21,986 nucleotides of DNA from Alphaproteobacteria bacterium UBA7691 (lineage in GTDB: Bacteria > Pseudomonadota > Alphaproteobacteria > Ferrovibrionales > Ferrovibrionaceae): NCBI GenBank assembly GCA_002482765.1, contig DLGP01000159.1, positions 1 through 21,986 on the forward strand, read 5' to 3'. This document shows, piece after piece, positions 1 to 8,003 of this stretch. Within the stretch, counting starts at the first letter, position 1, and every line of letters starts with the position of its first letter. The notes under the pieces are model-generated. The model worked only from the letters and a program-made list of their open reading frames with translations, did not search any database and was not told the DNA's origin. The position numbers and the translations under genes are program-made.

Positions 1-21
1 CCGACTGAGCGTCCGCTCCGT

Positions 22-170
22 CGTCATCCCCGGGCTTGACCCGGGGATCTCACTCCAATTGAAAAATGGTTGGAAAACAGTCAAAAAATTGGATGCCCGG
101 GTCAAGCCCGGGCATGACGAGAGGGGGAGGAACCGGGTCGTCGCGGATCAAGTCCGCGCATGACGAGAGG
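22..170. repeat. Cluster of three REP-like hairpin elements
   Basis: Three short imperfect copies of one palindromic element lie downstream of the IclR gene. Copy 1 (23-50) has a perfect 9-bp stem ATCCCCGGG/CCCGGGGAT (26-34 and 40-48) around loop CTTGA. Copy 2 (91-118) is inverted, with stem ATGCCCGGG/CCCGGGCAT (93-101 and 107-115) around loop TCAAG. Copy 3 (142-164) is inverted and decayed, with a 6-bp stem CGCGGA/TCCGCG and the same TCAAG loop. Copies 2 and 3 also share the flank CATGACGAGAGGGGG, so they look like a local tandem duplication. Related hairpins recur at 17991-18070. Such elements are common between genes in alphaproteobacteria. Here they could act as transcription or mRNA 3'-end barriers, which is inference. 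No gene is seen in 1-221. Confidence 0.8.
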
Positions 171-221
171 GGGCGGGCAACCGATGCTCCGCGCATACTT
201 TGACTTAGTATCACCTCAGCC

Positions 222-1055
222 TCAGCCGCTATAGCCAAGTTCGGCGGAGAGGCGGCGGGTGAAGGCGAGCAAAGCCAGCGCCTGGCCGCCTTCCGCGCTG
301 ACATCCACCTTGGCGGTGGGGCCGATCACGGTGATAACCTGCATGATGCGGCCGGTATGATCGAAGATCGGCGCAGCCAATGCGCTGACGCCAGGCACCG
401 GATTATCCACCGTGGTGCATAAGCCGGCGCGGCGCACGCGCTCAAATTCGGCCAGCAACTCCTCTGGCGCCATGTCGCTTGTGGCGCTCCAGCCCTTGCG
501 CGAGGTGGCCAATTCGGCGGCCAGCACCGGTTCCACCAATTTGCGCGGCAGATAGGCGGCAAACACCTTGCCTGTGGCGGTGCCGCTGACCGTGAACAAG
601 CCGCCGGGCCGCACATTGGCGTGAATCTGGTTCGAGGATTCCTGCACCAGCACAATGGTGGGGCCGGCATGGCCCCAAACTGTAATGGTGACCATCAGTT
701 CAAGCTGCTCAGCCAGATCAACCACGGCAGTGGCGGCAAGGCGATAGGGATCGGTGTTGCGCAAGCGGGCCAGGCCCAGATGCAGCGCGAAGGGTCCGAG
801 CCGGTAGCGCCCGCTGGCGGCATCCTGCTCTACCAGGCCGAGCTTGCGGAAACTGACCAGATAGGCATGCGCCTGACCGGGGGTCAGTTCGGCAGCCTGG
901 GCCAGATCGCGCAGCATCATCGGCTGGCTGGCCAGCACCAGGCTGTTCAACAGCCGGCCGCCGATCTCCACCGATTGCACGCCACGGCCGGCCACCGCCG
1001 GCATCGCGATAGCGGCGGCATCCTCTGGGTTATTGTCTGTTTGCGCCCGGCTCAT
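222..1055 (-). CDS. IclR family transcriptional regulator
   Basis: DNA-binding regulator with the two-part IclR architecture. An N-terminal winged helix-turn-helix reads RGVQSVEIGGRLL, then LRDLAQAAELTPGQAHAYL and FRKLGLVEQD, ending in the wing residues GRYRLGP. A larger effector-binding domain follows, with the family's VRPGGLFTVSGTATGKVFAA segment and the late VPGVSALAAPIFDHTGRI segment. I chose ATG at 1055 (MSRAQTD). A GTG at 1088 would add 11 residues and has an AAGG only 4 bases upstream, so it cannot be excluded. The gene lies 48 bases (15 from the GTG) after the histidine kinase stop on the same strand, so the two are probably co-transcribed. IclR regulators usually control nearby catabolic or transport genes. 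The effector is unknown, and the divergent efflux operon is the nearest candidate target. Confidence 0.9.
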   Translation of the reverse strand: MSRAQTDNNPEDAAAIAMPAVAGRGVQSVEIGGRLLNSLVLASQPMMLRDLAQAAELTPGQAHAYLVSFRKLGLVEQDAASGRYRLGPFALHLGLARLRNTDPYRLAATAVVDLAEQLELMVTITVWGHAGPTIVLVQESSNQIHANVRPGGLFTVSGTATGKVFAAYLPRKLVEPVLAAELATSRKGWSATSDMAPEELLAEFERVRRAGLCTTVDNPVPGVSALAAPIFDHTGRIMQVITVIGPTAKVDVSAEGGQALALLAFTRRLSAELGYSG

Positions 1056-1103
1056 GCGCTTATCTAGCGTGATTGCCGGTAGACTCACAACGCCTTGGTG
1101 GAA

Positions 1104-3152
1104 TCAGGGCGAAGCGGCCTGGCGCTTGAGCCGCTGCGCCAGCGCACCGAGCGCCTGTGCTGCTGCCGGTGCCAGGGTTGGCTTGGCCGGCGCTGCTTCG
1201 GGCCACGCCGGCTGGCGCAGATTTGCCCCGCCGGTGCTGGCCTCATCCAATGCCGCCTGCATCGCCGCAACCAGGCTGCCCACTTCAATCGGCTTGGTGA
1301 CAAAGCCGTTCATGCCCGCTGCCAGGCAGCGTTCGCGGTCGCCGGCCAGCGCGTTGGCGGTAACGGCAACAATCGGCACTTTGGCGCAAGGCTCCGGCAT
1401 GGCGCGGATAACGCGGGTGGCGGCCAGGCCATCCATTTCCGGCATCTGCATGTCCATCAGCACCAGATCATATTGCCCCTGACGCAGCATGGCACAGGCT
1501 TCGATGCCGTTGCTGGCGATGCTGACCTGATGGCCCAGCTGGCGCAGCATGGTGCCCAGGATCATCTGGTTGGTCGGATTATCCTCGGCCACCAGCAGGC
1601 TCAGCGCCGGCAGCGGCACCAGCACCGGGCGGCCCGGCTGCACCGGCTGGTCAATCAGGCTGGGCAGGCCCAGGCGCAAAGGCAGGCGCAGGCGGAACAC
1701 ACTGCCGCGCCCCGGCTTGCTCTCCACAGTGATTTCACCCTGCATCAGCGCCACCAACTGGCCGCAGATCGCCAGGCCCAGGCCGGTGCCGCCATAGCGC
1801 CGGGTGATCGAGCGATCAGCCTGGGTGAAATGGCGAAACAGCAGCGGGCGGATTTCATCCGAGATGCCAATGCCGGAATCAGCCACGCTGATCTCAAGCG
1901 CCGGCTCGCCATCGCTACCCTGCGCCCGAACGGCCTCCAGCCGCACCCAGCCGGCCTCGGTGAATTTCACCGCATTGCCGAGCAGGTTGAAAAGAATCTG
2001 GCGCAGGCGGCCAGGATCGCCACGCAGGCTGGCCGGCAGCTCTGGCGCCAGGCGGCAATCCAGGAACAGGCCCTTGGCCTCGGCGCGACTGCGCACCGCA
2101 TCGACCACGCCTTCAAGCAGCCGGCGAAGCTCAAAATTGGCGTCGTCCAGTTCAACCCGGCCAGCTTCCAGCTTGGAGAAATCCAGGATGTCGTTCAGCA
2201 GATGCAGCAGATGCTCAGCCGAGGCGCGTGCGGTATCCAGCAAAGCCCGGTCGGCCGATGTCATACTGGCACGATCCAACAAGCTGATCGAACCCAGCAC
2301 ACCATTCAGCGGCGTGCGGATTTCATGGCTCATCACCGCCAGGAATTCGGATTTTGCCGTGGCCTCAGCCTCAGCCCGGCTGCGCTCGGCCAGCAGGCGA
2401 TGCGCCTCGGTCATGTCGGTCCACACGCTGGTCAGACCGCCATTGCGCGACGGCATCAATTCAAGCTGCACCACGCGGCCATCGCGCAGCTTGGCCAGCA
2501 CCGGCGCCGGCTCGCCGGCAAACGGCCAGGAAAGTGCCGCCAGTTGCAGCAAGGCGGCGCGATCATCCTCATCCGCCGCCTCGCCGGCCAGCAGTTGCAG
2601 ATGGCCGGCAAAATCGGCGCCGGCATGGAAATGTTCGATCAGACGCGGGAAAAAGCTGGAAGCGCGGTTATTGGCAAAGAAAAACCGGCCATCCTGATCG
2701 TAGCACAGCAGGGCCTGCTGCAAGGTGGACAAGGCTTCCACCACCGCCGACTCGGTATGCAGCACCTCAGCGGTGACATCGGCCCAGCTTTTGATCACGC
2801 CACCATCGGGCAGCCAGTTCACCCTTGAACGCAGCCAGCGCCCGTCGCGCTTCTGAAAATCCAGCGGCCCGGTTTGGCCACGATGCCGCGCCACCGCGGC
2901 CGTCACCATGTCGTCGAGCCGCTCCGGCGTCATCGTCGCGCCATGATTGACTGAAAAATAGTGCCGCAGATTCTCCAGATAATCCCAGCCGGCATGGATG
3001 GTGCCGAGATGCTCGGGAAACAGTTTGAGATACTGCTGATTCCAGCCCTGTAGCCGCTCCTGGGCATCAATATAGCAAGCGGCAACACCTAGCGTGTCCA
3101 TTTGCGCAAGCGCAAAGGCGAACGGCTCAGCAATGGGCATGGAATTGCTCAT
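1104..3152 (-). CDS. PAS-containing hybrid sensor histidine kinase with C-terminal receiver
   Basis: Soluble hybrid kinase of 682 residues with no membrane segment, so it probably senses a cytoplasmic signal. Order: PAS-like region about 12-125 (YIDAQERLQGWNQQYLKLFP), a second PAS about 138-248, then HisKA with the phospho-acceptor in SHEIRTPLNG (H276). The HATPase domain has N-box N389/N393 (NLLGNAVKF), G1 DSGIGI (D425) and G2 GGTGLGL (454-460). A receiver domain spans about 516-635, with acidic pair E523/D524, phospho-acceptor D567 in LVLMDMQMPEMDG, T598 and K620. All catalytic residues are present. No HPt domain or separate response regulator is seen nearby, so the phosphate's destination is unknown. 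I start at ATG 3152 (MSNSMPIAEP). The frame is open upstream to a TTG at 3188, and ATG 3140 is another option. None has a clear ribosome binding site. The IclR gene follows on the same strand. Confidence 0.93.
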   Translation of the reverse strand: MSNSMPIAEPFAFALAQMDTLGVAACYIDAQERLQGWNQQYLKLFPEHLGTIHAGWDYLENLRHYFSVNHGATMTPERLDDMVTAAVARHRGQTGPLDFQKRDGRWLRSRVNWLPDGGVIKSWADVTAEVLHTESAVVEALSTLQQALLCYDQDGRFFFANNRASSFFPRLIEHFHAGADFAGHLQLLAGEAADEDDRAALLQLAALSWPFAGEPAPVLAKLRDGRVVQLELMPSRNGGLTSVWTDMTEAHRLLAERSRAEAEATAKSEFLAVMSHEIRTPLNGVLGSISLLDRASMTSADRALLDTARASAEHLLHLLNDILDFSKLEAGRVELDDANFELRRLLEGVVDAVRSRAEAKGLFLDCRLAPELPASLRGDPGRLRQILFNLLGNAVKFTEAGWVRLEAVRAQGSDGEPALEISVADSGIGISDEIRPLLFRHFTQADRSITRRYGGTGLGLAICGQLVALMQGEITVESKPGRGSVFRLRLPLRLGLPSLIDQPVQPGRPVLVPLPALSLLVAEDNPTNQMILGTMLRQLGHQVSIASNGIEACAMLRQGQYDLVLMDMQMPEMDGLAATRVIRAMPEPCAKVPIVAVTANALAGDRERCLAAGMNGFVTKPIEVGSLVAAMQAALDEASTGGANLRQPAWPEAAPAKPTLAPAAAQALGALAQRLKRQAASP

Positions 3153-3191
3153 GACACAGACTAAGCGGAATGTCTTTGCGAATGCCAATTA

Positions 3192-3203
3192 CTTATCGAT
3201 AAG
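3192..3203. promoter_or_regulatory. 12-bp palindrome in the kinase/efflux divergent region
   Basis: CTTATCGATAAG is a perfect palindrome 39 bases upstream of the kinase ATG, in the 220-base region (3153-3372) between the divergent kinase and efflux operons. Perfect dyads in divergent control regions are often operators. No regulator can be named from the sequence. A 12-bp palindrome can occur by chance in a window this long, so support is weak. Confidence 0.3.
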
Positions 3204-3265
3204 GCGACCATAAAAATTCGGAAATACAACCGGCGCGACTACCGTTACGGAAACATCGATTGAAG

Positions 3266-3285
3266 GGAAATGTTACAAGATTTCC
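3266..3285. promoter_or_regulatory. Inverted repeat upstream of the efflux operon
   Basis: GGAAAT and ATTTCC flank an 8-base spacer about 90-105 bases before the adaptor start. A GATAAT hexamer (3288-3293) follows at once and could be a -10 element, although no well-spaced -35 was found. The GGAAAT-N-ATTTCC arrangement superficially resembles operators reported for some IclR-family members, and an IclR gene is next door. That link is speculative. Confidence 0.25.
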
Positions 3286-3372
3286 GCGATAATAGGTGGC
3301 CCGGCCTGCGAAGGATTCGCAATCCTGGCCCGTGTTAGGCTACAAGTACCCGCCCCCGGAATCAGTGAAATC

Positions 3373-4518
3373 ATGTCCCGCTCAGCCAAATTCCTTGTTC
3401 TTGCCCTGCTTGCCGCTGCCGCTGGTGGCGGCGCCTGGTGGTATTACGCCAACCAGTCGCGCAGCATCGTGGCGCCGCGCAGCCAGACCGTGGCGCTGGG
3501 CATGGTGGAGGACACGGTTTCCGCCGTCGGCACCTTGCAGCCGCTGAATTATGTGGATGTTGGCACCCAGGTTTCCGGCCAGCTCAAGCAGATTCTGGTG
3601 GAGATCGGCGCCAGGGTGGAAAAGGGCCAATTACTGGCCCAGATCGACCCGACGGTTTATGAGGCGCGGGTCAGCGCCGACCAGGCGCAGTTGATGAATC
3701 TAAAGGCGCAGATCGCCGAAAAGACCGTGCAGCAAGCCCTGGCGCAGAAGCAGTATGAGCGCCAGCGCCGCCTGCTGGCCGAGCGCGCCACCAGCGAGGA
3801 TGCCTTTGACAGCGCGGAAGCCAATGCCAAAGCCATCACGGCGCAGATCGCGGCGCTGAATGCCCAGGTGCAGCAGACCGAATCGACGCTGAAGGGCGAC
3901 CTGGCCAATCTGAGCTACACCAAAATCTATGCCCCGATGACCGGCACGGTGATCGACATCACGGCACGCCAGGGCCAGACCCTGAACGCCAATCAGCAGG
4001 CGCCGATCATCCTGCGCATCGCCGACCTGGATACGATGACGGTGCAGACCCAGGTTTCGGAAGCCGATGTGTCGCGCCTCAAACTGGGCATGCCGGCCTA
4101 TTTCACCACCCTGGGCCAGCCCGGCCGGCGCCGCACCGGCAGCTTGCGCCAGATCCTGCCCACGCCGCAGGTGGTGAATAACGTGGTGCTGTATTCGGCC
4201 CTGTTCGATGTGAGCAACCCGCAGAATGACCTGCTGCCGCAGATGAGCGCGCAGGTATTCTTCATCGTGTCGCATGCCGAGAATGTGCCGGTGGTGCCGA
4301 TGGCGGCGCTGAAGCAGATGCCGGGCAGCCGCAACCGCTATAGCGCCCGCGTGCTGGAAAACGGCCAGCCGGTGGAGCGTAACGTGGAAATCGGCGCCAA
4401 TAACCGCATCACGGCGGAAATCCGCAGCGGCCTGAAAGCCGGCGACGAATTGCTGCTGGATCAGCCGCGCGGCCCAGGCGGCCCCGGCGGTAGCTGGGCG
4501 CGGACGCCACGGCTATGA
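3373..4518 (+). CDS. macA: MacA-like periplasmic adaptor of a tripartite ABC efflux pump
   Basis: Membrane-fusion (HlyD/RND-adaptor) protein that bridges the inner-membrane MacB-type transporter to an outer membrane channel. The 381 residues match the usual MacA length. An N-terminal anchor (residues 5-25, KFLVLALLAAAAGGGAWWYY) is followed by the first biotinyl-lipoyl half (YVDVGTQVSGQLKQILVEIG). A long helical hairpin (about 95-180) is rich in Ala, Gln and Glu. The second lipoyl half has IYAPMTGTVIDI with RQGQTL, then come the beta-barrel and membrane-proximal domains (VVPMAALKQM). The C-terminus ends in a Gly/Pro-rich tail (GPGGPGGSWARTPRL). It is the first gene of a three-gene operon, and its stop overlaps the macB start as ATGA, implying translational coupling. 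Substrates cannot be deduced; family members move macrolides, lipopeptides, toxins or siderophores. Confidence 0.92.
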   Translation: MSRSAKFLVLALLAAAAGGGAWWYYANQSRSIVAPRSQTVALGMVEDTVSAVGTLQPLNYVDVGTQVSGQLKQILVEIGARVEKGQLLAQIDPTVYEARVSADQAQLMNLKAQIAEKTVQQALAQKQYERQRRLLAERATSEDAFDSAEANAKAITAQIAALNAQVQQTESTLKGDLANLSYTKIYAPMTGTVIDITARQGQTLNANQQAPIILRIADLDTMTVQTQVSEADVSRLKLGMPAYFTTLGQPGRRRTGSLRQILPTPQVVNNVVLYSALFDVSNPQNDLLPQMSAQVFFIVSHAENVPVVPMAALKQMPGSRNRYSARVLENGQPVERNVEIGANNRITAEIRSGLKAGDELLLDQPRGPGGPGGSWARTPRL

Positions 4519-6509
4519 CCGCGATGCCGCAGATCGGCCGCGGTGAGACGGCAGCCACCAGCCAGCCGCTGATCTCACTGCGCAACATCACCAAAAGTTT
4601 CAGCCGCGGCAGCCTGAGCGTGGAAGTGCTGCATGGCATTTCGCTGGATATCCATCCCGGCGAATTTGTTGCCATCATGGGCGCTTCCGGCTCGGGCAAA
4701 TCAACGCTGATGAATCTGATCGGCCTGCTCGACCGCCCGACCAGCGGCAGCTACCGCTATGATGGCCGCGAAGTGGCCGAACTGGATGCCGATGGCCGCG
4801 CCCTGCTGCGCCGCGAGGCGTTTGGCTTCATCTTCCAGCAATATAACCTGCTGCCCGGTTCAAGCGCCGCTGCCAATGTGGAATTGCCGGCGATCTATGC
4901 CGGCCTGGGCCGCGAGGCACGCCACCAGCGCGCGGTGGAATTGCTGCAAATGCTGGGCCTGGGCGACCGGCTGGATCATAAGCCGACGCAGCTTTCCGGC
5001 GGCCAGCAGCAGCGTGTTTCGATTGCCCGGGCGCTGATGAATGGCGGCCCGGTGATCCTGGCCGACGAGCCGACCGGCGCGCTTGATTCCAAAAGCGGCG
5101 CCGAGGTGATGAAGCTGCTGCGCGACCTGAACCAGCGCGGCCATACCATCCTGCTGATCACCCATGATGCCGAAGTGGCGCGCCAGGCCCGCCGCGTGGT
5201 GGAAATCCGCGATGGCGATATCGTATCCGACCAGCGGATCGAGGCTGCCGGGCCGCAGGAAGCCGCCGCCCCGCCGCGCCACACGGCCACCAGGCCGCGC
5301 GCCGCCGGAGCCAATCTGCTGGAAGCCGGCCGTATGGCGTTGCAGGCTTTGCGCGGCAATCTGCTGCGCACCCTGCTCACCCTGCTGGGCATCATCATCG
5401 GCGTGGCTTCCGTGGTGGCGATGCTGGCAATCGGCGATGGCGCCCGGCAATCGGTGCTTGATCGTATCTCGGCGATGGGGACGAATCTGCTGCTGATCCG
5501 CCCCGGCGCGCCCAATATGCGACAATCCGGCGGTGTTACCGCCACCCTGGTGCCGGCCGATGCCGATGCGCTGAACGGCCTGGCCAATGTGACTGTGGCG
5601 GTGGGCGAATATAGCGGCCAGGTGACGGCGCGTTTCGCCAATAACGACTATCTGACCCAGGCCAATGCGGTGGGCGCCGGCTTTGCCCAGGCGCGTGACT
5701 GGCCGGTGGCGGAAGGTGTGTTTTTCAGCGACGAGGATGTGCGCAATTATGTGCCGGTGGCAGTGCTGGGCCAGACCATCCTGAAAGCGCTGTTTGATCC
5801 CGGCATGCCGGCCAGCGATGCGCTGGGGCGTTATGTGCTGCTGAACAACATCCCGTTCCAGGTGATCGGTGTGCTGGAAGCCAAGGGCGCCTCGCCGATG
5901 GGTACCGACATGGACGACACCATCCTGGTGCCGCTTTCCACCGGCATCCTGCGGCTGTTCGGCCAGCGTTATGTGCGCACCATCACCGTACAGGTGAAGG
6001 ATGTGACCCGCATTGATGAAACCCAGGAACTGATCCGGCAAACCCTGATCGGGCGCCATAAGGCCGAGGATTTCCAGATCCGCAACATGGCGGCAATCAT
6101 CCAGACCGCCACCGAGACACAGAACACCCTGACCCTGCTGCTGGGTTCCATCGCCATCATCTCGTTGCTGGTGGGCGGCATCGGCGTGATGAATATCATG
6201 CTGGTGAGCGTGACCGAGCGCACGCGCGAGATCGGCGTGCGCATGGCCACCGGCGCCCGGCGTATGGATATCCTGCTGCAATTCAACACCGAAGCCCTGG
6301 TGATCTGCATCCTGGGCGGCGCGCTGGGCGTGCTGCTTGGCCTGGGCGCCACGGCGCTTTATGCCGCCTTCGACAAGCCGGTGATCTATGCCGCCGGCCC
6401 GGTGCTGCTGGCCTTCGGCTGCGCCTTTTTCACCGGCCTCACTTTTGGCTACCTGCCGGCACGCAAGGCCGCCGGCCTTGATCCGGTTGTCGCCCTCGCC
6501 ACGGAATGA
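4515..6509 (+). CDS. macB: MacB-like ABC efflux transporter (fused ATPase and permease)
   Basis: Inner-membrane mechanotransmission ABC transporter that uses ATP to drive export through the adaptor and outer membrane duct. The 664 residues match MacB length. The N-terminal ATPase has Walker A GASGSGKST (56-64), a Q-loop FIFQQYNLLPG, signature LSGGQQQR (160-167), Walker B VILADEP with E185, D-loop GALDS and switch H217 (ITHD). A proline/alanine-rich linker (about 245-265) leads to the permease: TM1 about 284-304 (TLLGIIIGVASVVAMLAIG), a large periplasmic domain, and three C-terminal TMs. These contain the FtsX-type hallmark GGIGVMNIMLVSVTERTREIG and end in LPARKAAGLDPVVALATE. It overlaps macA upstream and the outer membrane factor gene downstream, each by ATGA, so all three proteins are probably made in step. 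Confidence 0.95.
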   Translation: MTAMPQIGRGETAATSQPLISLRNITKSFSRGSLSVEVLHGISLDIHPGEFVAIMGASGSGKSTLMNLIGLLDRPTSGSYRYDGREVAELDADGRALLRREAFGFIFQQYNLLPGSSAAANVELPAIYAGLGREARHQRAVELLQMLGLGDRLDHKPTQLSGGQQQRVSIARALMNGGPVILADEPTGALDSKSGAEVMKLLRDLNQRGHTILLITHDAEVARQARRVVEIRDGDIVSDQRIEAAGPQEAAAPPRHTATRPRAAGANLLEAGRMALQALRGNLLRTLLTLLGIIIGVASVVAMLAIGDGARQSVLDRISAMGTNLLLIRPGAPNMRQSGGVTATLVPADADALNGLANVTVAVGEYSGQVTARFANNDYLTQANAVGAGFAQARDWPVAEGVFFSDEDVRNYVPVAVLGQTILKALFDPGMPASDALGRYVLLNNIPFQVIGVLEAKGASPMGTDMDDTILVPLSTGILRLFGQRYVRTITVQVKDVTRIDETQELIRQTLIGRHKAEDFQIRNMAAIIQTATETQNTLTLLLGSIAIISLLVGGIGVMNIMLVSVTERTREIGVRMATGARRMDILLQFNTEALVICILGGALGVLLGLGATALYAAFDKPVIYAAGPVLLAFGCAFFTGLTFGYLPARKAAGLDPVVALATE

Positions 6510-7945
6510 CCATGCAGCAGCGTTTGTCCCCCTCGCCCAATCTGCGGCGCGTTATGCTCTGCGCCGGCCTGCTTGTTGGCCTGGTCGGCTGCGAGATCGG
6601 CGACCCGTTCAGCAAGCCGGCCATCACCGCGCCCGCCGCCTGGGATGCGGCCAGCAACACGGCTGTGGCGGAATGGCCGGATGCCAGTTGGTGGCGCGGC
6701 TTTGCCAGCGCCGAACTGGATGGCCTGATGCGCCTGGCCGAAAGTAATAACCGCGACCTGGCCGCCGCGCTGGCGCGTATCCGCCAGGCCGAGGCTTCGG
6801 CCAAGATTGCCGGCGCTGCCTTGCTGCCCACATTGGGCGCCGATGGCGGTGCCGGCCGGAGCTGGTCGCCCACAAGCAGCAGCACCAGCAGCACGCGCAC
6901 GGCCAGCAGCGGCCGCGTGGTGCGCAACAGCTTCGATCTGGGCCTCACCGCCGGCTATCAGGTGGATCTGTTCGGCGGCAACCGCGCCGGCAGCGATGCC
7001 GCGCTGGATCGGCTGGCCGCCAGCCGCTATGACCGCGAAACCGTTGCCCTCACCCTGCATGCCGATCTGGCGACGGCGTATTTTCAGCTTCTCTCGGTGC
7101 GTGACCGCATCCGGCTGGCCGAGGATACGTTGCGGAATGCCGAGGATGTGCTGGCGGTGCTGGAACGCCAGCGCCAGCTAGGCGTGGCATCCGAACTGGA
7201 AGTGGCGCAGCAGCGTAATTCCGTCGCCAGCCAGCGCGCCACGATTCCCGCCCTGCGCCAATCCGAGCGCGAAACCCTGACCGCCATCGCCCTGCTGCTT
7301 GGCCGGCCGCCGCAGGGTTTTGCCATCAGCACCACATCGCTGGATGCGCTGGCCTTGCCGGCGGTGAAAGCCGGCCTGCCTTCCGCTTTGCTGGCGCGGC
7401 GCCCGGATATCCGCAAGGCTGAAGCCGATCTGCGCGCCGCCAACCGCGATATCGCCGTGGCCCAGGCGGCGCGGCTGCCCAGCCTGGATCTGACCATGGG
7501 CGCCGGGCTGCAAAGCAGCGCATTGCACACATTGCTCCAGCCGCAAAGTGCGCTGTATTCACTGGCCGCTTCGCTGACTGCGCCGCTATTCCAGGGCGGC
7601 CGGCTGGAAGGCCAGGAAGACCTCAACCGCGCGCGTTATCAGGAACTGGCTGAAACCTACGGCAAGGCCGCCATCACCGCCTTTGGCGATGTGGAGGACG
7701 CATTGACCAGCACCGGCAATGCCGCCGAGCGCTACACCTATGCCCGCGAGGCTTTTGACCAGGCGCGCGAAGCCTATCGTATTGTGGAGGCGCGCTACCG
7801 CGCCGGCACTGTGCCGTTCCTCAACCTGCTGGATGCGCAACGCACCGTGTTCCAGGCCAATGACGCGCTGGCCCAGGCATTGCTGGGCCGCTACACGGCT
7901 TTGGTTGATCTCTACAAGGCGCTGGGTGGCGGCTGGGCGGAATAG
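6506..7945 (+). CDS. NodT family outer membrane efflux lipoprotein (TolC-like)
   Basis: Outer membrane channel component of the tripartite pump. The signal peptide (about 1-28, RRVMLCAGLLVGLVGC) ends in lipobox LVGC with the modified cysteine at C29. Two outer-membrane-efflux repeats follow (about 65-260 and 285-470). Family landmarks include WWRGFASAELDGLM, ARIRQAEASAKIAGAALLP, LARRPDIRKAEADLRAANRD, and the C-terminal FLNLLDAQRTVFQANDALAQ ending in LYKALGGGW. The 479 residues are typical for NodT/OprM-type lipoproteins. ATG at 6506 overlaps the macB stop; a second ATG two codons later is possible. The stop codon lies at the first base pairs of a long hairpin that probably ends the operon. 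Confidence 0.95.
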   Translation: MTMQQRLSPSPNLRRVMLCAGLLVGLVGCEIGDPFSKPAITAPAAWDAASNTAVAEWPDASWWRGFASAELDGLMRLAESNNRDLAAALARIRQAEASAKIAGAALLPTLGADGGAGRSWSPTSSSTSSTRTASSGRVVRNSFDLGLTAGYQVDLFGGNRAGSDAALDRLAASRYDRETVALTLHADLATAYFQLLSVRDRIRLAEDTLRNAEDVLAVLERQRQLGVASELEVAQQRNSVASQRATIPALRQSERETLTAIALLLGRPPQGFAISTTSLDALALPAVKAGLPSALLARRPDIRKAEADLRAANRDIAVAQAARLPSLDLTMGAGLQSSALHTLLQPQSALYSLAASLTAPLFQGGRLEGQEDLNRARYQELAETYGKAAITAFGDVEDALTSTGNAAERYTYAREAFDQAREAYRIVEARYRAGTVPFLNLLDAQRTVFQANDALAQALLGRYTALVDLYKALGGGWAE

Positions 7946-7999
7946 AGCGTGATGACACCAGGCGAAACGTAGCGCTTCAATATGGTGTCATCACGCTCT
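7944..7999. terminator. Long inverted repeat between convergent genes, probable bidirectional terminator
   Basis: AGAGCGTGATGACACCA (7944-7960) and its exact complement (7983-7999) form a perfect 17-bp stem around a 22-base loop. The left arm starts inside the TAG stop of the efflux lipoprotein gene, and the right arm ends 4 bases before the FecR gene stop (8004). Only short pyrimidine tracts flank it, so termination is likely but not of the classic T-run type. The AGAGCRTGAT...ATCAYGCTCT form resembles intergenic palindromes repeated in many alphaproteobacterial genomes, so it may be a mobile repeat reused as a terminator. Confidence 0.7.
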
Positions 8000-8003
8000 T
8001 GCC

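Noticed and set aside
1..170. Possible CRISPR-like array from the repeated hairpins
   Set aside because: Only three diverged copies in mixed orientation, irregular spacing and no unique spacers of constant length.
1095..2828. Long plus-strand open frame (577 codons) opposite the histidine kinase
   Set aside because: Its translation is dominated by Gln, His, Arg and Ala, as expected for the antisense of a GC-rich gene, and the minus strand carries a full set of kinase motifs.
3260..3293. TTGAAG and GATAAT as a promoter for the efflux operon
   Set aside because: The spacing is 22 bases, too long for a standard sigma-70 promoter.
4860..6281. Minus-strand open frame of 473 codons opposite macB
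   Set aside because: His/Gln-rich antisense translation with no recognisable motifs; macB is unambiguous.
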